Source of the DNA: Chloroflexota bacterium | Lineage (GTDB): Bacteria > Chloroflexota > Anaerolineae > Anaerolineales > UBA11579 | DNA: 64,000 bases | Direction of reading: 5' to 3' | Assembly: GCA_013112575.1 (NCBI GenBank) | Contig: JABFGG010000002.1 | Coordinates: 372,001-436,000, forward strand | Shown here: positions 43,790 through 51,973 of the stretch, piece by piece | Position numbering within the stretch: position 1 is the first letter of the stretch | Layout: the number at the start of each line of letters is the position of its first letter | The notes under the pieces: model-generated | What the model was told of the DNA's origin: nothing | What the model saw: the letters and a program-made list of their open reading frames with translations, nothing else | The model's database searches: none | Program-made: the position numbers and the translations under genes

Positions 43790-45865
43790 CTATTCTCTGC
43801 TTTCGCCCTCTCTACTCAAAACCATCAAAGTGATATCGTCTGCTTGTTGTGCTTCTCCAAGGAAACCGTGAACTTTATCCAGGATGCCCGCCTGAATAGC
43901 AAAAGCCGACTGCCCGAGATTTTCCAGCGCCACGTCGATTAAACGTTGGTCGTCAAAGAATTCGCCTTCCTCATTTTGACAATCTGGGATGCCGTCTGTA
44001 TAGAGAACCAGGGTATCTCCTGGCTCCATCGAAACAGTTTTGCGTTCCCAGCGTGCCTCCGTGTCGATACCGATTGGCATACCTGTGCGTATCAGACTGT
44101 CACATTCCGCGCCTGCTTTGGAAGTCAACAGGAACGGCGGATTGTGTCCGGCGTTGCTGTAAGTCAAGGTGCCTTCTTCAGGGTCCAGCACTCCGTAAAA
44201 AGCGGTTATAAATAAGTTGGCGCGCGCATCACTCAATAGGCGCTCATTCGTCTCGCTAAACACGATATCCGGGCGGGCGGGTGACTCGAAGGCGTATGTG
44301 CGCAGCAGCGTTCTACCCAACGCCATGTATAGGGCGGCCCCCAAGCCGTGGTCGGTCACGTCTGCTATTACGATGCCCAGGCGGCCGCGCGATAACGGGA
44401 TGAAATCGAAGAAGTCGCCTGATAAACCCCCGGCAGGTTCGAGAGTCACCGCCAGCTGCCAACCGGGGACGTTGGGGAACTCATTGGGAATGAAGCTGGC
44501 CTGAATCTGCCCGGCAAGTCGCAGTTCCTGCGATACGCTTTCGTAGGCCAGTGCCCGTGCGTAATTGTCCGCCTGATTGATGGCTGAGGCGATCTGGTCA
44601 CTTAGCGTATGCACTGCGGGGAAAAGACCTTGTAGGGACTTCGCGTTCCAGGCCTGGCCTAAATTACGTAATTCCAGATAGATGCCTCCAATGACTTCTG
44701 CCTCTTCATGAGCCGTGATAGGTGTCACGATCACGGCTCTGTGTTTACTGTCTTTGTCCGACCATGGCCGTCCTTGACCGGGAAGGAATATCTGTGCCTC
44801 GCTAAGTTTGCTAACCCACTCAACAATTTCTTTATGACGTAAGGCCCAATCGTCCGGTGCCTGGTATAAGATGTTTTCCGGGCTCAACCATATGGCCATA
44901 TTCCCGGAGGGAAACATATTGGGGGCGTGTTCTTGTAACAATTCAGGCAGAGTGGACGCATCTGGGGGAGCATTCAAAATTGCACGTCCCAGACTCTCCA
45001 AACGATTGATCTGGCGAGTTTGCTGGCGGCTGCTTTCCGCCACCTGGCTAAAGCGGCGTGTTAGATAGGCTGCCACGAAGATGCCAGACATCAAGAACAA
45101 GAATGCAGGGATGCCGTAAAGGGTATATAAGCCGGCTGCCAGGATGGCAAAAGGAGTTGCCAAGGCAGGCAAGCCGCGAGCCAGCCCAAAGAAAACCAGG
45201 ATCGGTCCTTGCTGTGCTTCCCCAGCCAGCATGGATTGGGTCCACAAGGCATACGCGATGTATGGAATCCACAATAGCATTGAAATTGCAAAGGCAACCA
45301 ATATGGCTATCATCCCGATCCAAAGGGTGCTTAATTCCAGATTGGGGAGGGGGATGGTTCCGCCCACCGCAGTATAGAGCGTATATGCGATAAGGAACGG
45401 CAAGGTGTTTTCTGCAATTTGCATGATGGCGTCGCGCATCTGGTTCCAGCGCGAAGCTTTATTTGGCTGGTCGCGCCAGTTCCATGCCAGGACAAGTCCG
45501 TGCCAGATGATCATCAGCCACAAAGCCGTTGGCCCAACCAGTAATAATCCGGATACGGCCACCATTGTGTCGAAAGACCCTACGGAACTTCCATAGCGGT
45601 CTTCGCGTAGTTCTACAATCAAGAAGAAGCTGATGCTGTAAAAGATCGCAATGAGCACGAAGTGGGTGGACATCAACAACCAATTGTTGAGGAACAAAGA
45701 CCAATCTGTGACGGCAGTCAACCAAATCAGGCCAACAAGCGAGGGTACAAATCCATACAGGGTGATGCTCACATCACCCACGCTCACGATCTGGTGGCGT
45801 TTTTGCATTTCCGCGATTTCCGGCCAGAATCGCTTGGCAATGTCTCGTAACAGGGGATACATCAT
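43790..45865 (-). CDS. Membrane SpoIIE/PP2C-type Ser/Thr phosphatase
   Basis: 691 aa. Residues ~1-285 hold 6-8 transmembrane helices, ~290-430 a GAF-like sensor region, and the C-terminus a PP2C/RsbU-SpoIIE domain. Phosphatase landmarks are 'LSGDFFDFIPL', 'LGIVIADVTDHGLGAALYMA', 'YSNAGHNPPFL', 'LVLYTDGIPDCQ' and 'ADDITLMVLSR'. Such enzymes dephosphorylate anti-sigma factor antagonists or other Ser/Thr-phosphorylated partners. No partner-switch genes are adjacent. The domain order (multi-TM, GAF, SpoIIE) suggests a membrane-coupled stress sensor. Confidence 0.88.
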   Translation of the reverse strand: MMYPLLRDIAKRFWPEIAEMQKRHQIVSVGDVSITLYGFVPSLVGLIWLTAVTDWSLFLNNWLLMSTHFVLIAIFYSISFFLIVELREDRYGSSVGSFDTMVAVSGLLLVGPTALWLMIIWHGLVLAWNWRDQPNKASRWNQMRDAIMQIAENTLPFLIAYTLYTAVGGTIPLPNLELSTLWIGMIAILVAFAISMLLWIPYIAYALWTQSMLAGEAQQGPILVFFGLARGLPALATPFAILAAGLYTLYGIPAFLFLMSGIFVAAYLTRRFSQVAESSRQQTRQINRLESLGRAILNAPPDASTLPELLQEHAPNMFPSGNMAIWLSPENILYQAPDDWALRHKEIVEWVSKLSEAQIFLPGQGRPWSDKDSKHRAVIVTPITAHEEAEVIGGIYLELRNLGQAWNAKSLQGLFPAVHTLSDQIASAINQADNYARALAYESVSQELRLAGQIQASFIPNEFPNVPGWQLAVTLEPAGGLSGDFFDFIPLSRGRLGIVIADVTDHGLGAALYMALGRTLLRTYAFESPARPDIVFSETNERLLSDARANLFITAFYGVLDPEEGTLTYSNAGHNPPFLLTSKAGAECDSLIRTGMPIGIDTEARWERKTVSMEPGDTLVLYTDGIPDCQNEEGEFFDDQRLIDVALENLGQSAFAIQAGILDKVHGFLGEAQQADDITLMVLSREGESRE

Positions 45866-45939
45866 GAGATGGCTTTGCTCCAGCCCAAATTATACAAGCG
45901 AATGTCTACACCAGCCTTTTGATATGCGTGACCTTCAGC

Positions 45940-47151
45940 CTATTGCAAAATTTCCGGCTGGACCCCGGTATACCTGGCTCGTGGACGGATCAATTGATTC
46001 CGGCCATACTGCTCAATGGCCTGGCCGATCCAGCCTGCCGTGCGCCCAATGGCGAATAAGGCCAGTGGGGCACCTTCGGGTAGCTTTAGTGCCTCAGCTA
46101 CGGCTACCAGCCCTGTGTCCAGGGCAGGCTTCTTTTCGGTCAACCTTTCCACAGTTTCGCTTGTGGCTGTGATTCTCTGCATGCGTTTATTGTTGCGGCG
46201 TGTAGCTGCCTGGCTCGATTCCAGCAACAATGCAGCACGGGGGTCACCCTCTGGATAGAGTTTATGTCCAAACCCCGGGATACTTTCGCCCAATTTTAAT
46301 CGCCTGGAAATGGCGACTTGTGCCTTACCCGGAGATTTGATCTCGTCCAGTAAAGCTTGCACACGTTCTGTGTGCCCACCGTGTTTGTAACCCTGCAGGG
46401 CAGCCAATCCGGCCTGTACTACTGCATACAAAGGTGAGCCTGCCGAGGCCACACAGCGTGCCGTGAATGCAGAAATGTTCAGTTCGTGGTCTGCACAAAG
46501 GATCAGAGCGGCATCGATTAAGCGCTGAGCGTGTTTTTTATTCCCGGCCCAATGCACTGCCAGATGTTCAGCGATTCCAATGCCCAGCCCCATTTTCTTT
46601 CCTGTGGCCGCCATGGTCATCAATTCCAGGATACGCACCCCGGTTTGCATCTGATTTTGGGGAGAAGTAGCAAAGGCGGCCTTGTCTTGCGTGGAAGCAT
46701 AAGCCAGGATAGCTTGGAAGCGGGGGATAAACGGCAATTCCAAAATGTCGCTGGGCACCCGGAGGACATCAGGGTTAGCGTACCAATCCAAACGTAGATG
46801 CTCATCTTCATCCCACAGCAATTGCGCCACTTCCTCGAACTCTGCATTCTGTGCCAGTTCAATTGCATCTTGTCCACGGTAATACAACTTGTTGTCTGCG
46901 ATCAAAGTGATAGCCGATTCAAGTATGGGCGAGCCCCAGTCCAGAGCTTGTTTGGCGGCAATATCGGGGTTGCCCCGCTGCGCTTTCCGAAGTTTGAGTT
47001 GATCCAGATCTTCTGTGTAGTAGCGGCGAATACGGTGGTCTTTGGTGGTTGATTCAGATCGAATCAGACCGCGGCTGACATAGGAGTACAACGTGGCGGG
47101 GGTGATGCCTAAATACTTACAGGCTTCCTTGGCATTCATGTAGGTGGGCAT
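45940..47151 (-). CDS. HTH-citrate synthase fusion
   Basis: 403 aa. Residues ~1-60 form a MerR/excisionase-like HTH ('MNAKEACKYLGITPATLYSY', then 'IRRYYTEDLDQLK'). The rest is a citrate synthase domain. The catalytic residues seem kept: His in 'LQGYKHGGHTERV', His in 'GFGHKLYPEGDPRA' and an Asp in 'KPALDTGLVA', although the last segment differs from the usual NVDFY. It is divergent from a stand-alone citrate synthase across a 76-94 bp region containing an inverted repeat and back-to-back promoters. It is probably an autoregulated, metabolite-responsive repressor, an enzyme, or both. The -10 box is 7 nt before the ATG, so the mRNA may be leaderless. Confidence 0.85.
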   Translation of the reverse strand: MPTYMNAKEACKYLGITPATLYSYVSRGLIRSESTTKDHRIRRYYTEDLDQLKLRKAQRGNPDIAAKQALDWGSPILESAITLIADNKLYYRGQDAIELAQNAEFEEVAQLLWDEDEHLRLDWYANPDVLRVPSDILELPFIPRFQAILAYASTQDKAAFATSPQNQMQTGVRILELMTMAATGKKMGLGIGIAEHLAVHWAGNKKHAQRLIDAALILCADHELNISAFTARCVASAGSPLYAVVQAGLAALQGYKHGGHTERVQALLDEIKSPGKAQVAISRRLKLGESIPGFGHKLYPEGDPRAALLLESSQAATRRNNKRMQRITATSETVERLTEKKPALDTGLVAVAEALKLPEGAPLALFAIGRTAGWIGQAIEQYGRNQLIRPRARYTGVQPEILQ

Positions 47152-47157
47152 GCCATG

Positions 47158-47186
47158 ATTATAAAATATATTGATTCTCTAATCAA
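47158..47186 (-). promoter_or_regulatory. Promoter of HTH-citrate synthase gene
   Basis: Minus strand TTGATT (47181-47186), 17-bp spacer, TATAAT (47158-47163). The predicted start of transcription falls at or next to the ATG at 47151. Confidence 0.65.
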
Positions 47187-47189
47187 TAT
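47168..47189. promoter_or_regulatory. Operator-like inverted repeat between citrate synthase genes
   Basis: ATATTGATT and AATCAATAT (9-bp perfect arms, 4-nt spacer). It covers the spacer and -35 of the minus-strand promoter and touches the -35 of the plus-strand promoter, so one bound protein could control both genes. The HTH-citrate synthase is the obvious candidate binder. Confidence 0.7.
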
Positions 47190-47217
47190 TGACAATATAC
47201 TGACCTATTTCTACAAT
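47189..47217 (+). promoter_or_regulatory. Promoter of citrate synthase gene
   Basis: TTGACA (47189-47194), 17-bp spacer, TACAAT (47212-47217): a near-consensus sigma-70-type promoter. Expected start at about 47224. Confidence 0.75.
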
Positions 47218-47245
47218 CAATCCAAAAATGAAAGGTAGCAAAAAT

Positions 47246-48418
47246 ATGAGTGGAAAAACCGCAAATTATATTCCCGGATTGGAAGGGGTTGTGGCAGCCC
47301 AAACTCGCCTGAGCCGCGTAGATGGGCAAAAGGGCGAATTGATTATTGGTGGCTACCCATTGGAAACTTTGGCTCCGAATGCAAGTTTTGAAGAAATGAT
47401 CTATTTATTGTGGAATAGTGCATTGCCTACCGCATTGCAATTAGAAAGTTTACAAAACAAATTGGCTACGAAACGCGAATTGCCTTTTGCAACGCTGGAT
47501 TTGCTTCGCAACGTTGCTAAAACCAGGGCGCCTGTTATGGATGCTTTGCGCATGGCAGCCAGCACACTAAGCTTGAGTAGTGAAGTAGCTGCTAATGGCG
47601 ACGACATCGATGCTGATGCGATCGCATTAGTAGCTGCCTTCCCAAGTATTGTGGCTGCCTACTGGCGTTTGTTGAATGGTCAACCGCCAGTTATGCCAAG
47701 CACTGACCTGTCGCATGCCGCCAATTATCTATATATGCTGACGGGGGAAACTCCTGGTGAGGCCAAAGCGCGCGGGCTGGAGATCTACCTGAACACGGTG
47801 GTCGACCACGGTCTAAATGCCTCCACCTTCACGGCACGCGTTATTGCTTCAACAGCCTCTGATCTGGTGTCGGCCGTCACAGGGGCAATCGGCGCCTTGA
47901 AGGGGCCATTGCATGGTGGGGCACCTGGTCCGGCGCTGGATATGGTCTTTGAGATCGGCCAGCCGGACAAGGCTGAGCCTTACATGCGCAAGCTGTTGAA
48001 CAACGGTGAGCGTTTGATGGGCTTTGGGCATCGCGTATACAAGGTGCGCGACCCACGTGCCGAAGTGTTGTCTCAGGCTGCCCAGGCAATGTATGCTGCC
48101 GATGGGGACATGCAACTATTCGAGTTGGTTAAACATGTTGAAAAGGTGGCGGTGGAGTTACTGGATGAATACAAACCAGGGCGCAACTTACAAACCAACG
48201 TTGAATTCTACACAGCTTTGTTGTTGCATGGCCTAGGTCTGCATGCTGAGCTGTTCTCACCGACCTTTGCTATCTCACGGGTGGTCGGCTGGCTGGCCCA
48301 CTGCTTTGAACAACAGCAAACGGAGCGAATCCTGCGTCCACGGGCAGAATACATCGGGGAAACGGAAAAGAAATGGGTGGCGATCGGGGATAGGTCAGGC
48401 AAATTCAGCTATGTTTAG
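47246..48418 (+). CDS. Citrate synthase/methylcitrate synthase-type enzyme
   Basis: 390 aa from ATG 47246, preferred because AAAGGT lies 9 nt upstream; the in-frame ATG 47228 would be only ~4 nt from the predicted transcript start. Family motifs: 'DHGLNASTFTARVIASTASD', 'LKGPLHGGAPGPALDM' and 'GFGHRVYKVRDPRAEVL' with both catalytic histidines, and 'ISRVVGWLAHCFEQ'. The position of the catalytic Asp (NVDFY in typical enzymes) reads NVEFY. It would condense acetyl-CoA (or propionyl-CoA) with oxaloacetate; the choice cannot be settled from sequence. Divergent from the HTH-citrate synthase fusion. Confidence 0.9.
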   Translation: MSGKTANYIPGLEGVVAAQTRLSRVDGQKGELIIGGYPLETLAPNASFEEMIYLLWNSALPTALQLESLQNKLATKRELPFATLDLLRNVAKTRAPVMDALRMAASTLSLSSEVAANGDDIDADAIALVAAFPSIVAAYWRLLNGQPPVMPSTDLSHAANYLYMLTGETPGEAKARGLEIYLNTVVDHGLNASTFTARVIASTASDLVSAVTGAIGALKGPLHGGAPGPALDMVFEIGQPDKAEPYMRKLLNNGERLMGFGHRVYKVRDPRAEVLSQAAQAMYAADGDMQLFELVKHVEKVAVELLDEYKPGRNLQTNVEFYTALLLHGLGLHAELFSPTFAISRVVGWLAHCFEQQQTERILRPRAEYIGETEKKWVAIGDRSGKFSYV

Positions 48419-48527
48419 GAGGATTTTACGGAGGTCAAAGCGTATTTTTATGGACGAATAGTACTTAAGGTCGATAGGATAGGCATAACGCTCGATCAGC
48501 TATGTGTTTTTTTGAAAGGAGAATAAC

Positions 48528-48731
48528 ATGGCGATCCAAACATCTACGCCCAAGCAACGCACTTTGCTGCAGTCGAAGGACGAGGAGAAGCAGCAACACA
48601 ACAGCTTATCAACCGATCAGCTAACGGCAGCTACTTGGCAATATCTCGATCGAGAGATCTCAGTAGACCAGTTCGCCGAGTCGATTGACAAGTTCGGGGA
48701 CTTTGTTGATTTGCTGGACGACTCACAGTAA
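48528..48731 (+). CDS. Small uncharacterised acidic protein
   Basis: 67 aa, Gln/Asp-rich, no membrane segment. Start is well supported by AAAGGAG 7 nt before the ATG. The C-terminal half ('ATWQYLDREISVDQFAESID') predicts as helical; the N-terminus is polar and probably disordered. It lies 109 bp after the citrate synthase gene and ends 7 bp from the convergent lipoprotein gene. Not recognised. Confidence 0.65.
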   Translation: MAIQTSTPKQRTLLQSKDEEKQQHNSLSTDQLTAATWQYLDREISVDQFAESIDKFGDFVDLLDDSQ

Positions 48732-48738
48732 TAGAACA

Positions 48739-49905
48739 CTAATTGCCTTCTCTTAACTGGTCCCACAGCTGTAAGGCCGGTTTTGGTGTGCCATCCGGGT
48801 TGATCAGCCCAGTGGAAGCAAACATGCCCAGGGTGTCAATATCGTCGTTCTCGATACCCTGTTCCTGCATGAATTGCTTGAACGAATCGATATTGAAGTC
48901 AGATAAGACCAGGTAAACCCAGAAATCCAGGCGCTCACCGATTTGAGTGTGGATGGCATTGAGGTAATCGACCTGATCCTGCTCGGTGCCGGTGAACGGG
49001 CCGATTTGCCTGGAGCTGTAGCCGCCTTCAGCCACGGCCAGAGGTTTATCCGTGCGGTCAAGTAATCGGCTGTAATAATCGCCAGGAACTTCACTCATGC
49101 TTGGGAAAAAGACATAGGGATAGGATGAAATCGCCCAGATATCTAATTGTGGTTCGAAGATCTCGATCTGGTCCCAATTGGTGTCGAATGCAGCACGACC
49201 TTCACTGATTTCCGGTAACACATTATTGAGATCGTCCCACTGAAAGGTGACGAAGACCTGGGTGTCCGGAGCTTCGGTTTTGACTAGATCGTAAATCTCT
49301 TTGTAGAGGCTTACATAATGGGGGAAGTCGTCAGGATGGGCGTCAGCATAGGTGTTGATCTCTGAGGCCAGGCCGAGATAATGCGGTTGGTATTCCTGAA
49401 CGATCCAAATGGTGAAGTTAGTGATTGCCGCACGCACGTCGGGGTTAGCAAAGCTGGCTTCCCATGTATCAGGCAGACCAAAGAACTCACGACGGTTGAG
49501 GCCGTTGAGAGGATCGACGACGAAGATGCGATCCATGCCATTTTGTTCTGTGAGGATAGTGAGGTTTTCAATATCTGTGCGCTGCTGGGATTCGCCCTCA
49601 GTGCCATCTACAAAATCCTTCCAGGGCACTTCGCGCTGCATGAGTATGAAATCGGCATGCTGGCCGAGAAGTTGGAAGTGGCTGATGATGGCTTCAAAGC
49701 TGGCTTCGGGTGGACTGGGGAAAAAACCAAAAACCGTGCTTTCCAGCTCGGTGATGGGGGTTACAACAGGTTGAGTGGAGATTTCTTGAGGCTGTGCTGC
49801 TTGCTGGGATGGATCAGATTGGATTGAAGGATTGGTTTCGGTCCCGCAGGCCAAAGCGGCTAATATGAGTACAGTCAGGACAATAGATAGTTTGCACTTC
49901 GGCAT
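48739..49905 (-). CDS. Lipoprotein with glycosidase-like barrel
   Basis: 388 aa from ATG 49905 (GTGGAG 7 nt upstream). Lipobox LALAC-like end 'LILAALAC' makes Cys20 the lipidated residue. A polar Gln/Ser/Pro spacer leads to a TIM-barrel-like domain: 'FEAIISHFQLLGQHADFILM', 'YLGLASEINTYADAHPDDF', 'DIWAISSYPYVFFPSM' and 'KPLAVAEGGYSSR' recall GH53/GH5-like beta-alpha strands, with Glu in 'ASEIN' and 'VAEGG' as possible acid/base and nucleophile. Surface-anchored hydrolase of a polysaccharide is inferred; family is not certain. Confidence 0.72.
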   Translation of the reverse strand: MPKCKLSIVLTVLILAALACGTETNPSIQSDPSQQAAQPQEISTQPVVTPITELESTVFGFFPSPPEASFEAIISHFQLLGQHADFILMQREVPWKDFVDGTEGESQQRTDIENLTILTEQNGMDRIFVVDPLNGLNRREFFGLPDTWEASFANPDVRAAITNFTIWIVQEYQPHYLGLASEINTYADAHPDDFPHYVSLYKEIYDLVKTEAPDTQVFVTFQWDDLNNVLPEISEGRAAFDTNWDQIEIFEPQLDIWAISSYPYVFFPSMSEVPGDYYSRLLDRTDKPLAVAEGGYSSRQIGPFTGTEQDQVDYLNAIHTQIGERLDFWVYLVLSDFNIDSFKQFMQEQGIENDDIDTLGMFASTGLINPDGTPKPALQLWDQLREGN

Positions 49906-49985
49906 TGTTATCTCCACGTATTGCTTGTTGTTATTAGGCTTTACCCCAGATGTGGAGGAAATGTTGCAAACTTGGTTTTTTCGAG

Positions 49986-50360
49986 CTACTTAAAATCGAT
50001 TGGGCCGAGGCCCCGTGGATTATGTTTACTTGTTTCTTGGATAACTTCCAATAAAGAATATCTTTCTAAATGACCATGTGAACCTTCTTTGTATTTGCAC
50101 AGGAATTCGATAAGATGCGCTTTAAGTTCTTTTGCCTCATTGATGTTTGGGTCATATTGACTCAGGCGCACAACTCGTCCAAATTGACGCCAATGAAAGA
50201 AAAGGAATTTCTTTTCAAAATCCTCTGTTACCAAGTTCATTTTTAAGAGATTGCCTTGGCTGTCATAATGTTTTAGATACTCGTAATAGAAATCACTTAT
50301 CTCAATTGATGACTCCGCATCTTCCACGGAATTAAGTACCATAATATCGAAACCATCCAC
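49986..50360 (-). CDS. Uncharacterised small protein, start uncertain
   Basis: 124 aa from GTG 50360, but no ribosome site is seen there, and the frame stays open upstream through residues that look protein-like (INTNGILSPIISVDGFDIMV) into the 3' end of the preceding gene. The start may thus be a rare codon further upstream. The protein is soluble and charged ('YYEYLKHYDSQGNLLKMNLV', 'LIEFLCKYKEGSHGHLERYS'). It could be the tail of the CrtI-like operon, or an independent gene. Not recognised. Confidence 0.5.
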   Translation of the reverse strand: MDGFDIMVLNSVEDAESSIEISDFYYEYLKHYDSQGNLLKMNLVTEDFEKKFLFFHWRQFGRVVRLSQYDPNINEAKELKAHLIEFLCKYKEGSHGHLERYSLLEVIQETSKHNPRGLGPIDFK

Positions 50361-50392
50361 GGAAATGATTGGGGAGAGAATACCGTTTGTAT

Positions 50393-51973
50393 TTATTTTC
50401 GTTTCCTTAATATCTCCCGAGCCGCATTAAATCCCGGCGCACTGGTCAATCCGCCACCCGGATGGGTGCCAGCGCCACAGAGATAGAGATTGTGGATAGG
50501 GCTGCGGTATTGAGCGTAGCCGGCGATGGGGCGCATAAAAAGCAACTGGTCGAGGCCCATCTGGCCGTGGAAGATGCTGCCTTCAGGCTGGCCATAATCA
50601 CTTTCGTAATCCTGCGGGGTGATAACGTACTGGTGCAGAATCAGGTCTTTGATGTCAGGAGCGTAAGCTGCCAGGGTATCGATGGCGAGTTTGCCTAATT
50701 CGTCTTTTTGTTTGTCCCAATTGTTTGTACTCAAATTGTAAGGGGCATAGCGGAAAGTGATCTCCATGATGTGCTTGCCTGCTGGAGACAGTGTGTCGTC
50801 CAAAATGCTGGGGATAGTGATGTCCATAACAGGGCTTTGAGAGATGCGACCATACTTGGCATCATCGTAAGCACGTTCTATGAGATCCAGACTTGAGGCT
50901 ATGACGATGTGCCCGCTGAGATGCTCCAGGCTGGGCGGGGCGCTGTTAAAAAGAGGGAGATCATTCAGGGCCAGCAGGACCTTGGCGGTGCTGCCGCGGT
51001 AGCGGATGTTGCGTACCCGTCGCATGATCTTGACCGGCAGGTGGCTGGGTGAAGCCAGCTCAAAGAAGGTATGGCGCGGGCTGGCATTGGAAACGATGGC
51101 TTTGGCCTTGATGACTTCACCATCTTCGAGGCGTATGCCTACGGCCTGGCCATCTTCGATGATGATCTCAGCCACAGGCACATCTATGCGAATTTCTGCG
51201 CTGTGTGCCTGGGCTGCTTTGGCTAAGGCCGCACTGACCTGACCCACACCACCTTTGACAAAACGGCTGGATTGGAGGCCAGCATTGGAAACCCCTAATT
51301 GCTGGTAGAGCAGCATAAAAGCTGTCCCTGAAGCCTGAGGCCCCTGCATGCTACCCGCCACACTGGGGAGGCCCAGCAATCCTTTGAGGGCATCACTCTC
51401 GAACCACTCATCAAGCAACTCTTTGGTGGTCATGGGGATGATGCGCATGAATTCCATCAGGTCTTCATCGCCCAGGCCCTTGGCTTGCAGGGCGGGGCGC
51501 AGCCAGGGGAAAAGGTCACTCAGACTGGCAGCTTTGGGGTTGGGGGGTGTGAGGGGCAGGATGTTGCGCAAGACCCTTGTGAGCTTGTTGACCAGCCTCA
51601 GAAATTGGGGATAGGCTTCAGCGTCGTTTTGGGAGAATTGGGCGATCTCAACTGGGTTCTGGTTACTGTCACGCCACAAGGTCAGGGCGCGGCCATCCGG
51701 CTGGGGGGCATAGGCTGCTACCGGGCTATCAAGAAATTCAAGGCCGTGTCGCTGTAACTGAAGGTCATCGACAACCTGGGGCAGTAACAAGCCTGCATGA
51801 CTGCTCCCGGTATTGAAGTGGAAGTCGGGGAAGAGTTCTTCGGTAGCCGCGGCACCGCCTAATAAGGAGCGGCGTTCCAGAACAAGTATCTTTCGGCCTG
51901 CTTTTGCCAGATAAGCCGCGGTGGTAAGGCCGTTGTGTCCGCCACCAATGATGATGACATCGTAGGCGTTCAT
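50393..51973 (-). CDS. FAD-dependent oxidoreductase, CrtI/PYROXD2-like (copy B)
   Basis: 526 aa. The N-terminal dinucleotide-binding motif is 'VIIIGGGHNGLTTAAYLAKA' and continues 'ILVLERRSLLGGAAATEE'. The C-terminus 'YLCGAGTHPGGGLTSAPGFN' is the phytoene desaturase-like FAD motif. Family members desaturate or isomerise; the PYROXD2-type branch is of unknown substrate. Its ATG overlaps the stop of copy A (ATGA), and the two are clearly paralogous along the whole length. Not necessarily carotenoid-related, as no phytoene synthase is nearby. Confidence 0.88.
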   Translation of the reverse strand: MNAYDVIIIGGGHNGLTTAAYLAKAGRKILVLERRSLLGGAAATEELFPDFHFNTGSSHAGLLLPQVVDDLQLQRHGLEFLDSPVAAYAPQPDGRALTLWRDSNQNPVEIAQFSQNDAEAYPQFLRLVNKLTRVLRNILPLTPPNPKAASLSDLFPWLRPALQAKGLGDEDLMEFMRIIPMTTKELLDEWFESDALKGLLGLPSVAGSMQGPQASGTAFMLLYQQLGVSNAGLQSSRFVKGGVGQVSAALAKAAQAHSAEIRIDVPVAEIIIEDGQAVGIRLEDGEVIKAKAIVSNASPRHTFFELASPSHLPVKIMRRVRNIRYRGSTAKVLLALNDLPLFNSAPPSLEHLSGHIVIASSLDLIERAYDDAKYGRISQSPVMDITIPSILDDTLSPAGKHIMEITFRYAPYNLSTNNWDKQKDELGKLAIDTLAAYAPDIKDLILHQYVITPQDYESDYGQPEGSIFHGQMGLDQLLFMRPIAGYAQYRSPIHNLYLCGAGTHPGGGLTSAPGFNAAREILRKRK

